64,000 nucleotides of DNA from contig CAWBCC010000014.1 in the NCBI GenBank assembly GCA_963787185.1, positions 682,001-746,000 on the forward strand, read 5' to 3'. The stretch's first letter is position 1, and every line of letters starts with the position of its first letter. The translations under genes and the position numbers were made by a program. Of this stretch, positions 7,909 through 16,502 are shown piece after piece. The stretch is from JAJXZP01 sp963787185. Lineage in GTDB: Bacteria; Spirochaetota; Spirochaetia; Treponematales; Rectinemataceae. A model generated the notes under the pieces. That model was not told the DNA's origin, ran no database searches, and was given only the letters and a program-made list of their open reading frames with translations.

Positions 7909-9240
7909 CTACCTTCCGCCCGCGAGCTCTTCGGACCGAGGCGCCCCATCGCCCGAAGGGACGCGGCTGACGAGTATCTTGTCGACGCGGTTCCCGTCCA
8001 TGTCCACGATTTCGAGCACACAGTCGGCCCATCGGCATTTTTCGCCGGCATGGGGGATCGAGCCCATTCGATCGAGCACCAAACCGGCGACGGTGTCGTA
8101 GTCACCATCTTCGGCTTTTTCTCCCAGATTGAGCTCTTCGATGAAACGCTCTATCGGAAGGGAACCGTCGACAAGGTAGGAGCCGTCCTCGCGTCGGATC
8201 ATTTCCGGTTCGTCTTCGTTCCCCGTGAAGGGGAGGTCGCCCACGATGGATTCCATGAGGTCCGAAAGCGAAACGAGACCGGTTACGCCTCCATATTCAT
8301 CCAGGATGAGCGCGGTCTTGACATCACCTTCCTTGAGCGCAGAGAAGGCTTTCAGGGCCGAAATGGATTCCGGCACGAGAACAGGATTGCGCAGAAAGCG
8401 GCGCTGGTCGTCGAAGCGTCCGGTCGCGATGGCGGCGAGGCACTCCTTGACGGGGAGCATGCCGATGACGCGATCCAGATTTTCGTCCACCGCGGGCAGA
8501 TAGCCATAACGGGAATTTTCGAGCAGGACCCCACGGGCGGCGTCGAGCCCCGCGTTCAAGTCGACATATACCACCTCGGTCCGGGGAGTCATGAGCGAGG
8601 TCACTCGACGGTCGCCGAGAGAAAGCACCCCCTCCACCATTTCACGCTCTCTGGCCTCGAAGATGCCCGTCTCGGCCCCTTGAGCTATCAAGACCCTGAT
8701 CTCATCTTCCGTCACGGCAGGCTCGCGCGCGCCCTTCGCGCCGAGCAGCGCGATTACCAGTTCGGTGGCTCCGGACAGAAACCGCGCGAGCGGCGCGAAT
8801 ATCACGGTGAGAAAGCTGAGCGGGCGGATGACCGCCGCCGCGATCGGTTCGGGCCGGGCGAGGGCGAGATTCTTGGGCACCAATTCGCCGAGCACGACGG
8901 AGACGAACGTCGTCCCCACCACGACTATGGCGACGGACACTGTTCCGGCCGAGGCAGACAGAAGGGGAACTTTATGAAGAGTTCGGGCCAGACTCTGCGC
9001 GACGGTCGCTCCGCCGTACGCTCCGGCGAGGGTCCCTACGAAGGAAATGATGACCTGAATGGTCGAAAGAAAGCGCGAGGGGTTTTCGGCGGTTTCGAGC
9101 GCCAGTCGGTAGGCCTTTTTGCCTTTCTCCGCCTCGTGCCTCAGTCTCGCCTTGCGCGAAGATACGACTGCCATCTCGGAAAGGGAGAAAAACCCGTTGA
9201 GAAGTATGAGTGACAGAATGATCGCGAGCTCAAGCCCCAT
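7909..9240 (-). CDS. CorC/HlyC (TlyC)-family membrane protein with CBS pair
   Basis: The N-terminal 190 residues form a CNNM/DUF21 membrane domain with about four hydrophobic segments. A CBS pair follows (starting near MTPRTEVVYVD), then the C-terminal CorC/HlyC-associated domain (GDYDTVAGLVLDRMG). Relatives are implicated in magnesium or cobalt efflux; some spirochaete members were called haemolysins (TlyC). The start at 9240 has GGAG 6 nt upstream; a GTG 13 codons earlier lacks a good site. The length is 443 residues. Transport of divalent cations is inferred from the family only. Confidence 0.88.
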   Translation of the reverse strand: MGLELAIILSLILLNGFFSLSEMAVVSSRKARLRHEAEKGKKAYRLALETAENPSRFLSTIQVIISFVGTLAGAYGGATVAQSLARTLHKVPLLSASAGTVSVAIVVVGTTFVSVVLGELVPKNLALARPEPIAAAVIRPLSFLTVIFAPLARFLSGATELVIALLGAKGAREPAVTEDEIRVLIAQGAETGIFEAREREMVEGVLSLGDRRVTSLMTPRTEVVYVDLNAGLDAARGVLLENSRYGYLPAVDENLDRVIGMLPVKECLAAIATGRFDDQRRFLRNPVLVPESISALKAFSALKEGDVKTALILDEYGGVTGLVSLSDLMESIVGDLPFTGNEDEPEMIRREDGSYLVDGSLPIERFIEELNLGEKAEDGDYDTVAGLVLDRMGSIPHAGEKCRWADCVLEIVDMDGNRVDKILVSRVPSGDGAPRSEELAGGR

Positions 9241-9358
9241 TCCAGGCTCCGGCAAGGGCAAAGGTTTTCGTATCCACAATTAATCAAAATACATCTATCC
9301 GGGCTTCCCGTCGAGATGACCTTGTGCCGGGAAGCACCGACCAAGTATCTTCTGTGCC

Positions 9359-9928
9359 ATGGAACGCTGTCCTTGGTGCGGATCGGAAGCATACTATGTG
9401 GCATACCACGACGAAGAATGGGGCGAACCCGTGCATGACGACAAACGGCACTTCGAATTCCTTCTTCTCGAAACCCAGCAGGCCGGCCTATCGTGGAGCA
9501 CGATTCTCAGGAAGAGAGAAGGCTATCGCAGGGCCTTCGCCGGTTTCGAGCCCGAAAAAGTGGCCAGATTCACGCCCGCCCGCATCGAAAAGCTTTTGGG
9601 TGACCGGGATATCGTCAGGAATCGTCGAAAACTGGAGGCGGCCGTGCGCAACGCACGCGCTTTCCTGGCCGTCGCGGAGGAGCGGGGTTCGTTCGATGCC
9701 TATATATGGGACTTCGTCGGCGGGAGACCCATCGTCAACGAGTGGGAAACGCCCTCCGATGTGCCCGTCACCAGCGGAGAGTCGGATCGACTCTCCGCCG
9801 ACATGAAAAAGCGCGGCTTCGGCTTCGTGGGCTCCACGACGATGTATGCCCATATGCAGGCGATCGGGCTCGTCAACGATCATCTCGTATCGTGCTTCCG
9901 CTGGGCCCAGCTCGGCGGACGAGCTTGA
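9359..9928 (+). CDS. tag: DNA-3-methyladenine glycosylase I
   Basis: Tag removes 3-methyladenine from alkylated DNA. At 189 residues it has the same length range as the E. coli enzyme, and the four zinc ligands fall at the E. coli numbers: Cys4, His17, His175 and Cys179. The QQAGLSWSTIL helix and FVGSTTMYAHMQAIG near the C-terminus are conserved family features. The next gene begins 11 nt downstream. Confidence 0.96.
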   Translation: MERCPWCGSEAYYVAYHDEEWGEPVHDDKRHFEFLLLETQQAGLSWSTILRKREGYRRAFAGFEPEKVARFTPARIEKLLGDRDIVRNRRKLEAAVRNARAFLAVAEERGSFDAYIWDFVGGRPIVNEWETPSDVPVTSGESDRLSADMKKRGFGFVGSTTMYAHMQAIGLVNDHLVSCFRWAQLGGRA

Positions 9929-9939
9929 CTGGAGCGGCC

Positions 9940-10791
9940 GTGGACCTGAGCATGGACGCGATCGTACGCAGGATATCGGTCAGAAGCTACGACGATACCG
10001 AACTCGAATCCTCCGCGGCCGCCTTCCTGCGCGCCTCCTTTTCGGAGGCGATCCCCGGACCCTTCGGAGGCAGACCGCGCTTTCTCCTTCTCGAAGGCGC
10101 CGCGGCGAAGGCAGGCCTGGGCAGGTTCGGGACCTATGGACAGATTCGCAGCGCACCGGCATTCATCGTCGGAGCGATCGAACGAGGTCCCCATGCCATG
10201 GAGGATTTCGCCTACGCACTCGAGGGTATCATCCTCAGGGCTACGGAGCTCGGACTCGGCAGCTGCTGGCTGGGCGGCCTGTTCGGAAGAACCGCAATCT
10301 CCCGAGCGCTCGGTAAAGCCGACACGGAGTTGATCCCGGCCTGCAGTCCCGTCGGTTACCCCGCGGAACGCGTCGGCTTGCAAGACAAAGCGATACGCTT
10401 CGGCGCAGGGTCCAGGAAGCGCAAGGACCCATCAGAGCTCTTCTTCGAAGATCCGGGCGACGGTTCGTGGCTTCCGCTTGGGTCGGAAGGCAAGCTAAGC
10501 GAGCTTCTCGAAGCCCTTAGAATCGGCCCATCCGCGTCGAACAAGCAGCCCTGGCGGATTCTCTTCGATCGTGCGGGCGATCGCATGCATCTTTTTCTCC
10601 GGGAAGACCGCCTCTATAACACCGCCCTGGGCGAGATTCGACTCCAGAACCTCGATATGGGCATCGCGATGAGACACATCGAAAGTGCCGCCGTCTCGCT
10701 CGACCTCGGGGGGTGCTGGTCGTTCGTCGGCGACGAACCCCCAACCCGGCACCCACGACTAAACTATATTGCAACTTGGAATTTCGCGTGA
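9940..10791 (+). CDS. Nitroreductase-like flavoprotein
   Basis: The 283-residue protein begins with VRRISVRSYDD, the nitroreductase FMN-site pattern, and has the family's LGLGSCWLGG segment followed by a second half with IGPSASNKQPWRI and LDMGIAMRHIE. The order suggests a putative-TM-nitroreductase subfamily member with an internal duplicate-like arrangement. The start is taken as GTG 9940, with GGAG 5 nt before it; ATG 9952 is an alternative. It follows tag closely and is probably co-transcribed. The substrate is unknown. Confidence 0.8.
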   Translation: MDLSMDAIVRRISVRSYDDTELESSAAAFLRASFSEAIPGPFGGRPRFLLLEGAAAKAGLGRFGTYGQIRSAPAFIVGAIERGPHAMEDFAYALEGIILRATELGLGSCWLGGLFGRTAISRALGKADTELIPACSPVGYPAERVGLQDKAIRFGAGSRKRKDPSELFFEDPGDGSWLPLGSEGKLSELLEALRIGPSASNKQPWRILFDRAGDRMHLFLREDRLYNTALGEIRLQNLDMGIAMRHIESAAVSLDLGGCWSFVGDEPPTRHPRLNYIATWNFA

Positions 10792-10875
10792 CGAAGCGTC
10801 CGGGCGATTCCACCTCGGGACGTCCTCCCCTTTCGGGACACCCGTTCTTTTGCTATCCTTCCGCCGGAGGTCCGC

Positions 10876-12405
10876 GTGTACGTAAGCACCAGATCCGATG
10901 CATCGCCCGTCGGGGCGGCTGAGGCCATCCTCGCGGGGATGGCGCCCGACGGCGGACTATACGTTCCGCACACAATGCCCACTCTGCGCGAGGACCTTCT
11001 GCGGTCCGAACCTCTCTCGTATTCCGATCTCGCATTTCGGGTCCTTTCTCCCTTTTTCCCCGAATTTGACGGCGCCGACCTCAAAGCCGCGATCGAAACC
11101 TCCTCGGCCCGCTTCGATGCGCCCGATGTAGCTCCGCTCCTGCATCGCGGTGCGTATCACTTTCTCGAGCTGTTCCACGGCCCCACTCTGGCATTCAAGG
11201 ATCTCGCACTCACTCTCATGGGAGGACTCACGCGGCTCGCCCGAGAAAGCAGGGGTATCCACGACGAGCTCGTCATACTGGTGGCCACATCCGGAGACAC
11301 CGGCAAGGCCGCGCTTGCTGGATTTTCGGACATGCCGGGCGTCCGTATCGTCGTTTTTTATCCGGCCGGCGGCGTAAGCGCCGTACAGCGACTCCAGATG
11401 GCGAGCCACGAAGCGGGCAACGCGAACGTCATAGGCATCGAAGGGAGCTTCGACGATGCACAGCGCGGTGTGAAGGCGCTTTTTGCCGATGCGGATCTGG
11501 CCGAGCGTTTGGCCAAAGACCATATTCGGCTCTCGTCGGCCAATTCGATCAATGTCGCGAGACTGTTTCCTCAAGTCGTCTACTATGTCAAAGCCTGGCG
11601 CGACCTGATGGAAAGGTCGGAGCTCGGGCCGAACGACACGATGGACGTGGCCGTGCCGACGGGCAACTTCGGCAACATCCTCGCGGCGCGTTATGCGAAA
11701 TTAATGGGTCTGCCCATACGACGATTCGTCTGCGCATCCAACCGAAACCATGTCCTGACGGATTTCCTGGAGACCGGCATCTACGATCGCATGCGTCCGT
11801 TCTTCCTTACGACGAGCCCGTCCATGGACATATTGGTTTCGAGCAATCTCGAGCGGATGGTTTTCGAGGCGACGAACCGGACTCCGACGAGGACGGCCGA
11901 ACTCATGGCCCAGCTCTCCGCAAGAGGTCGGTTTTCGCTGACCGAATCGGAGCGGGCGGCCTTCACCGACTTCGAAGCGGGCTGGGCCAACGAGAAGGAT
12001 ACCGCGGAAGCCATACGCGGACTCTTTGCGGACACGGGCTATCTGATCGATCCGCATACGGCCGTGGCGGTCGCGGTGGTGGAGCAGCTTCGTCGCCGCG
12101 ACGACGGCGTTCCCCTCGTCGTGGCGGCCACCGCCAGCCCTTTCAAGTTTCCGGCCACCGTCGCCTCGGCCCTCGGCCTGGGCGCTGCCGAAACCAAGGC
12201 GCGAATCGACCGCCCCGCCTCGAGCGAGGAAGCCGACGCGGCCGCCGTCGACGAACTGGATATCGCGGAGAATCTCGCCCGCCATGCGGGCCTCGCGCTG
12301 CCGGCCGCCGTTCGCGAGCTTCGGCACAAACGGCAGCGTCATCGCGCCGTGATCGCCCCCGAACGCATGAAGACGACCCTGATCGACTTATTGGAACACC
12401 GATGA
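10876..12405 (+). CDS. thrC: Threonine synthase
   Basis: ThrC converts O-phosphohomoserine to threonine with PLP. In HGPTLAFKDLAL, Lys108 is the PLP lysine; SGDTGKAALAG binds phosphate. The length (509) and the N-terminal SPVGAAEAILAGMAPDGGLYVP fit the longer E. coli/yeast-type class. The start is GTG with CGGAGG 5 nt upstream. It overlaps thrB by 4 nt. Confidence 0.96.
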   Translation: MYVSTRSDASPVGAAEAILAGMAPDGGLYVPHTMPTLREDLLRSEPLSYSDLAFRVLSPFFPEFDGADLKAAIETSSARFDAPDVAPLLHRGAYHFLELFHGPTLAFKDLALTLMGGLTRLARESRGIHDELVILVATSGDTGKAALAGFSDMPGVRIVVFYPAGGVSAVQRLQMASHEAGNANVIGIEGSFDDAQRGVKALFADADLAERLAKDHIRLSSANSINVARLFPQVVYYVKAWRDLMERSELGPNDTMDVAVPTGNFGNILAARYAKLMGLPIRRFVCASNRNHVLTDFLETGIYDRMRPFFLTTSPSMDILVSSNLERMVFEATNRTPTRTAELMAQLSARGRFSLTESERAAFTDFEAGWANEKDTAEAIRGLFADTGYLIDPHTAVAVAVVEQLRRRDDGVPLVVAATASPFKFPATVASALGLGAAETKARIDRPASSEEADAAAVDELDIAENLARHAGLALPAAVRELRHKRQRHRAVIAPERMKTTLIDLLEHR

Positions 12406-13316
12406 AACGGAATATTCGCGTACAGGTTCCCGCCACGAGCGCGAATCTGGGGCCGGGCTTCGATAGTCTCGGCCTCGCGCTGAACCTCTATGATCGATTT
12501 ACCGTCGAGACCGCCGATGAGACTTCGATCGAAGGCTGCATTCCCGAGCATGCGAACGACGGCAATCTGTTCGTCCGCGCCTACCGTCGCGGGCTCGAAG
12601 AACTCGGACTTCCCTTCAAAGGCATCAAGGTCCGTTTCGATGCCGACATCCCCATCGCGCGCGGCCTCGGATCGAGCTCGGCCTGCATCGTGGGCGGGCT
12701 GCTTGCGGCGCAATCGGTCGGCGCGGCCGAGAGCAGGAAGGACAGACTCGATTTCCAGGCGCTCCTCGACCTGGCCACCGAAATCGAAGGTCATCCCGAC
12801 AATGTCGGCCCCGCGCTTCTCGGCGGATTCGCCGTCTCGATCGTCCAGGACGGCCGCGTGGCGTCGATACGGACGGACGTCGACGAAGGCCTCGTCTTCA
12901 ACGCGCTCGTGCCGCCATTCCCGCTCGAAACCGTCAAGGCTCGCGCCATACTGCCTGCCTGTGTCGAATTCCGCGACGCCGCCTTCAACGCAGGGCGGGC
13001 CGCCATGGTTGCCGCGGCCTTTCTCTCTCGCGACTACGAAAAACTCGACGAAGCCTGTCGCGATCGTCTGCACGAGCCCTTCAGATCGCCGCTCATAGAG
13101 GGATTCCAGGAAATAGCCGAGGTGGCGCGCTCGGCCGGAGCCTTCGCCGTGTATCTCAGCGGTGCGGGGCCTACGATCATGGCCATCTGCCGCGCCGAAA
13201 ATGCCGACTTCGGCGAGCGGCTGTCGCCCGTGCTGAATTCGCGGGCCACGGGCCCCTGGAAACTCATTTCTCTCCGGCCCGACAATAGAGGGGCGATCCG
13301 ACTCGACTGCGATTGA
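12402..13316 (+). CDS. thrB: Homoserine kinase
   Basis: ThrB phosphorylates homoserine, making the substrate of the adjacent ThrC. It is a GHMP kinase of 304 residues: VPATSANLGPGFDSLGLAL at the N-terminus, the ATP loop PIARGLGSSSA at 84-94 and LSGAGPTIMAI near the C-terminus. The ATG overlaps the thrC stop. The gene order thrC-thrB is typical. Homoserine dehydrogenase is not in the window. Confidence 0.96.
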   Translation: MKRNIRVQVPATSANLGPGFDSLGLALNLYDRFTVETADETSIEGCIPEHANDGNLFVRAYRRGLEELGLPFKGIKVRFDADIPIARGLGSSSACIVGGLLAAQSVGAAESRKDRLDFQALLDLATEIEGHPDNVGPALLGGFAVSIVQDGRVASIRTDVDEGLVFNALVPPFPLETVKARAILPACVEFRDAAFNAGRAAMVAAAFLSRDYEKLDEACRDRLHEPFRSPLIEGFQEIAEVARSAGAFAVYLSGAGPTIMAICRAENADFGERLSPVLNSRATGPWKLISLRPDNRGAIRLDCD

Positions 13317-13393
13317 GTCGGACTCGCTCCGCTTGCCTCGAACGGCGCAATTACCTCGTCAATGTTTTCCTCGCCAAAAGGGAAAATGGGGTT

Positions 13394-13426
13394 TATAATT
13401 CATTTGTCTTATCGTGTACGTACACG
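13394..13426 (+). promoter_or_regulatory. Promoter -10 and palindrome before the YesM-like kinase
   Basis: A perfect TATAAT (13394-13399) has no good -35 at the right distance, suggesting an activated promoter. A 14-bp perfect palindrome CGTGTACGTACACG (13413-13426) sits at or just after the expected transcript start. TTTTCC and GGAAAA form a further inverted pair upstream (about 13367-13386). Confidence 0.5.
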
Positions 13427-13437
13427 GAGCGGAGCAG

Positions 13438-15297
13438 ATGCAGCCGGAGCCGCCTGTCACAGTGAACGATTTAGCTGAAATCGCACGGCATCCGCCCCTA
13501 CTCGAAGATCGGAATGGGACCGGAGACTCTTCCGCGCAGCGGCTCGAAAAGCGCAGGCCGCTCAGTATCAGGCTCAAGCTGATGCTTTATTTTCTCGCCC
13601 TCGTCTTCCTGCCGCTCCTCACCTTGGGAATCATCGGTCCATCGATGTATGCGGATTCGATCGAACGCCAGACCATCGGCCACGCCGAACATCTGATCGC
13701 TCAAGTGACCGTGAATATCGATTTCCATGTCCTCGAGATGGAGCGTCTCATCGATCTGCTCGCCGAGAACGAGGTCGTCGCTTCCTTCCTCCGGAGAGGC
13801 ACCGGATCCGCGGCCGAGAAAGTCCAAATCGAAAAAGCGATGTCCGCAATGTCCGACACGCACCCCGAGATCGCCGGCATTCTCATAGTGGGCGAAGACG
13901 ACGACTCGATCAGCGACGATTTCTATCGCATAACGCGTGACCCGCTCACCTCCGAGCGCTGGTACGTCGCGGCCGGGGAAGTGCCCGGAATCGTCCGGCT
14001 GTTTTCTCGCCCGATCGGACGCAACATCAGGAGCACGCGCAGGTACGGCCCCGAGGAGGTCGTGTCCATAGTCAAGGCGATCACCGACGTCAGGGACGGC
14101 AGAGTGCGCGGCGAGATCCTTATCGACATGAAGCTTTCGACGATCGAGGAGATTTTCAGAGGCACCGCTCTCGGAAAGAACGGGTTTCTTTTCATTGCGG
14201 ACCCGGACAGGGAGTTGGTCTACGCTCCGGTGAACCGCATCGTCTATCGCATCCCGCTTCGGAAGATCTCGGACGAGGTCTCTTCCATCATCACGGTCGA
14301 CGGCGCGGATTATCAGGTGCTCAGTCAGCGTTCGAGCTACACCGGATGGAGAACCATCGGCGTATTCTCGCTTTCCGAGACTCTTCGCGAAGTGCTGCTC
14401 ATCCGCTACTGGTCGCTCATCATAGGCGGAGTCACCATGGCGCTCGCGATCATCGCCGCACTCTTCTTCACGATTTCCATCGCCCGCCCCGTGCTCGGAC
14501 TCAAGAACCTCATGAAAAGCGCCGAACGTGGCGATCTTTCGGTGCGATTCTCCGGCGGAAACGGCGACGAGCTCAGCGAACTCGGCGAGGGCTTCAACGA
14601 AATGATCGAACGCATTCAGAGTCTCATCGAGCAGGTATACCGGGAGCAGCTCGCCAAACGCGAGGCGGAGCTCGGGATTCTCCAAGAGCAGATAAAGCCC
14701 CACTTCCTATACAACACCCTCGATACGATTCAGTGGATGGCGCAGGAAAACCGCGTCGACGACGTCGTAAGCATGGTCGGCGCATTGACGAGTCTTTTCA
14801 GGATCGGCCTCAGCAAGGGACACGAACTCATAGTGCTCTCCGATGAGATCGAGCACGTCGAGAGCTACCTCCGCATTCAGAAGATGCGCTACGAAGACAA
14901 GTTCGATTTCGAGATCCACGCCGACGAGGCCCTGAGTTCGCGTCGCGTTCTGCGCCTCATTCTCCAACCGCTCGTCGAAAACGCCATTTATCACGGCGTC
15001 AAGGAGCGCCGCGGCAAGGGCAGGATCAGGGTGGATGCGCGGAGCGACGGGGGAGAGCTCAGAATCACCGTACGGGACGACGGCGCAGGATTGCCCCCCG
15101 ATCGTCTCGCGCTTCTGAACAAGGCGCTCGAAGACGAAGGCGCATCCGTATCGATCGGCGGATACGGAATACGGAACGTGCACGAGCGCATCAGGCTGAC
15201 GTTCGGAAGGCCTTTCGGCCTCTCCTTCACCAGCATGCCGGGCGAGGGTACCGAAGTCCTCATACGGCACCCTCTGCTCGGGGAGGATGGTCGATAA
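13438..15297 (+). CDS. YesM-type sensor histidine kinase
   Basis: The protein has 619 residues from ATG 13438 (GGAG 8 nt upstream; an earlier in-frame GTG lies inside a palindrome). Membrane segment 1 is at about 46-68, followed by a periplasmic Cache-like sensing region, membrane segment 2 at about 326-348 and a HAMP linker. The His_kinase domain has QIKPHFLYNTLD with phospho-acceptor His422, then a GHKL ATPase with LVENAIYHG and DDGAGLP. This is the YesM/LytS-like class, usually paired with an AraC-type response regulator. That partner follows with a 1-nt overlap. A sugar signal is likely given the neighbouring binding proteins. Confidence 0.9.
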   Translation: MQPEPPVTVNDLAEIARHPPLLEDRNGTGDSSAQRLEKRRPLSIRLKLMLYFLALVFLPLLTLGIIGPSMYADSIERQTIGHAEHLIAQVTVNIDFHVLEMERLIDLLAENEVVASFLRRGTGSAAEKVQIEKAMSAMSDTHPEIAGILIVGEDDDSISDDFYRITRDPLTSERWYVAAGEVPGIVRLFSRPIGRNIRSTRRYGPEEVVSIVKAITDVRDGRVRGEILIDMKLSTIEEIFRGTALGKNGFLFIADPDRELVYAPVNRIVYRIPLRKISDEVSSIITVDGADYQVLSQRSSYTGWRTIGVFSLSETLREVLLIRYWSLIIGGVTMALAIIAALFFTISIARPVLGLKNLMKSAERGDLSVRFSGGNGDELSELGEGFNEMIERIQSLIEQVYREQLAKREAELGILQEQIKPHFLYNTLDTIQWMAQENRVDDVVSMVGALTSLFRIGLSKGHELIVLSDEIEHVESYLRIQKMRYEDKFDFEIHADEALSSRRVLRLILQPLVENAIYHGVKERRGKGRIRVDARSDGGELRITVRDDGAGLPPDRLALLNKALEDEGASVSIGGYGIRNVHERIRLTFGRPFGLSFTSMPGEGTEVLIRHPLLGEDGR

Positions 15298-16502
15298 TGT
15301 GGAAATTGCTCATCGCCGATGACGAGCCCAAGATTCGCAGAGGCATCCGATCGCTTGTAGAGCGGCTCGCCCCGGATCTGATGGTGGTCGCCGAGGCGGA
15401 AGACGGCGAGACGGCCTACGCCAAGGCTCTCGAATTGGAGCCGGATATTCTTCTCGTCGACATCCGCATGCCCTTCCTCAATGGTCTCGAGCTGATACAG
15501 AAGTTGAACGGCGCTCTCCCGGACAGGCTCATCATCATCGTGTCGGGTCATGACGAATTCGAATACGCTCAGGCGGCAGTGAAGCTGCATGTTTTCGATT
15601 ACATTCTCAAGCCGCTCGACATCGCCGTCTTCACTGCGACGATCGAGAGGGCGCGCGTCGAACTCGAAGCGCGAAGCGAAACGGGCAAATACGCGCTTTG
15701 GGTCAGGGAACAGCTCACCCGCAACCTTCCGGTTCTTCGCGAACAGTTTTTCCGCGATTGGGTGATGGGCTCGCTTTCGAGAACGGAAGTGGAGGAGGCC
15801 CAGAATTTCCTGGGAATCGACCTTCATGGCCCATCGACTCTCCTCGCGGCACGCTTTTCAGAGCGCTTCGGGGCCGGCACACCGGGCGCCGACAGAGCCA
15901 GACGACTGGGCTTGGTCGCCATCCGGACGATCATCGTCGAGACGCTGCGCTCCTCGAAGGTTCACGTGTTCGAGGACGAAACCGAAACTGTGCTGGCCAT
16001 TGTCCAAGACACCTCGGAGGACGACTTCAGCGCCGCCAAGACGGAAATCGAAGGTCGGGCCGCCGCTCAGCTCATTCAGGTGCCTGTCCTGGCATCCCGT
16101 CACGTCGCCGATCCTTTCGTCGGGCTGAATGAGGCTTATGAAGAGCTCAGAACCGAGCTCGCGGACGGCGGCAGCTGCGAAGCATTCGTAGTTCTGGCGG
16201 TCAACCATATCGATCAACGCTATTGGGATCCCGGCCTGAGTCTCGAAAGCGCAGCCCAAGAACTCCAGATCAGTCCCGGCTATCTTTCCCGGCTCATGAA
16301 GCGGGAGACCGGCCTGTCGTTCGTGGAGTACCTGAATCGAATCCGCGTAAAGAAGGCCACTCAGTTCATGAACGATCCCTCCGCGAAGGTTTTCGAGATC
16401 GCGGATCGCGTAGGATACAGAAGTCAGCACTATTTCAGCAGAGCCTTCCGCAAGGTCATGGGAACCTCGCCCAGCGAATACAAAAAAGGAGGCCCTCCTT
16501 GA
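15297..16502 (+). CDS. YesN-type response regulator with AraC DNA-binding domain
   Basis: The receiver domain has acidic pocket ADDE (7-10), phospho-acceptor Asp55 in LLVDIRMP and Lys105 in LKPLD. A linker of about 170 residues follows, then two AraC-type helix-turn-helix units (from about 300; ISPGYLSRLMKRETG and IADRVGYRSQHYFSRAFRK). The length (401) is shorter than many YesN proteins. The ATG overlaps the kinase stop (TAATG). It probably activates the downstream binding-protein and importer genes. Confidence 0.92.
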   Translation: MWKLLIADDEPKIRRGIRSLVERLAPDLMVVAEAEDGETAYAKALELEPDILLVDIRMPFLNGLELIQKLNGALPDRLIIIVSGHDEFEYAQAAVKLHVFDYILKPLDIAVFTATIERARVELEARSETGKYALWVREQLTRNLPVLREQFFRDWVMGSLSRTEVEEAQNFLGIDLHGPSTLLAARFSERFGAGTPGADRARRLGLVAIRTIIVETLRSSKVHVFEDETETVLAIVQDTSEDDFSAAKTEIEGRAAAQLIQVPVLASRHVADPFVGLNEAYEELRTELADGGSCEAFVVLAVNHIDQRYWDPGLSLESAAQELQISPGYLSRLMKRETGLSFVEYLNRIRVKKATQFMNDPSAKVFEIADRVGYRSQHYFSRAFRKVMGTSPSEYKKGGPP

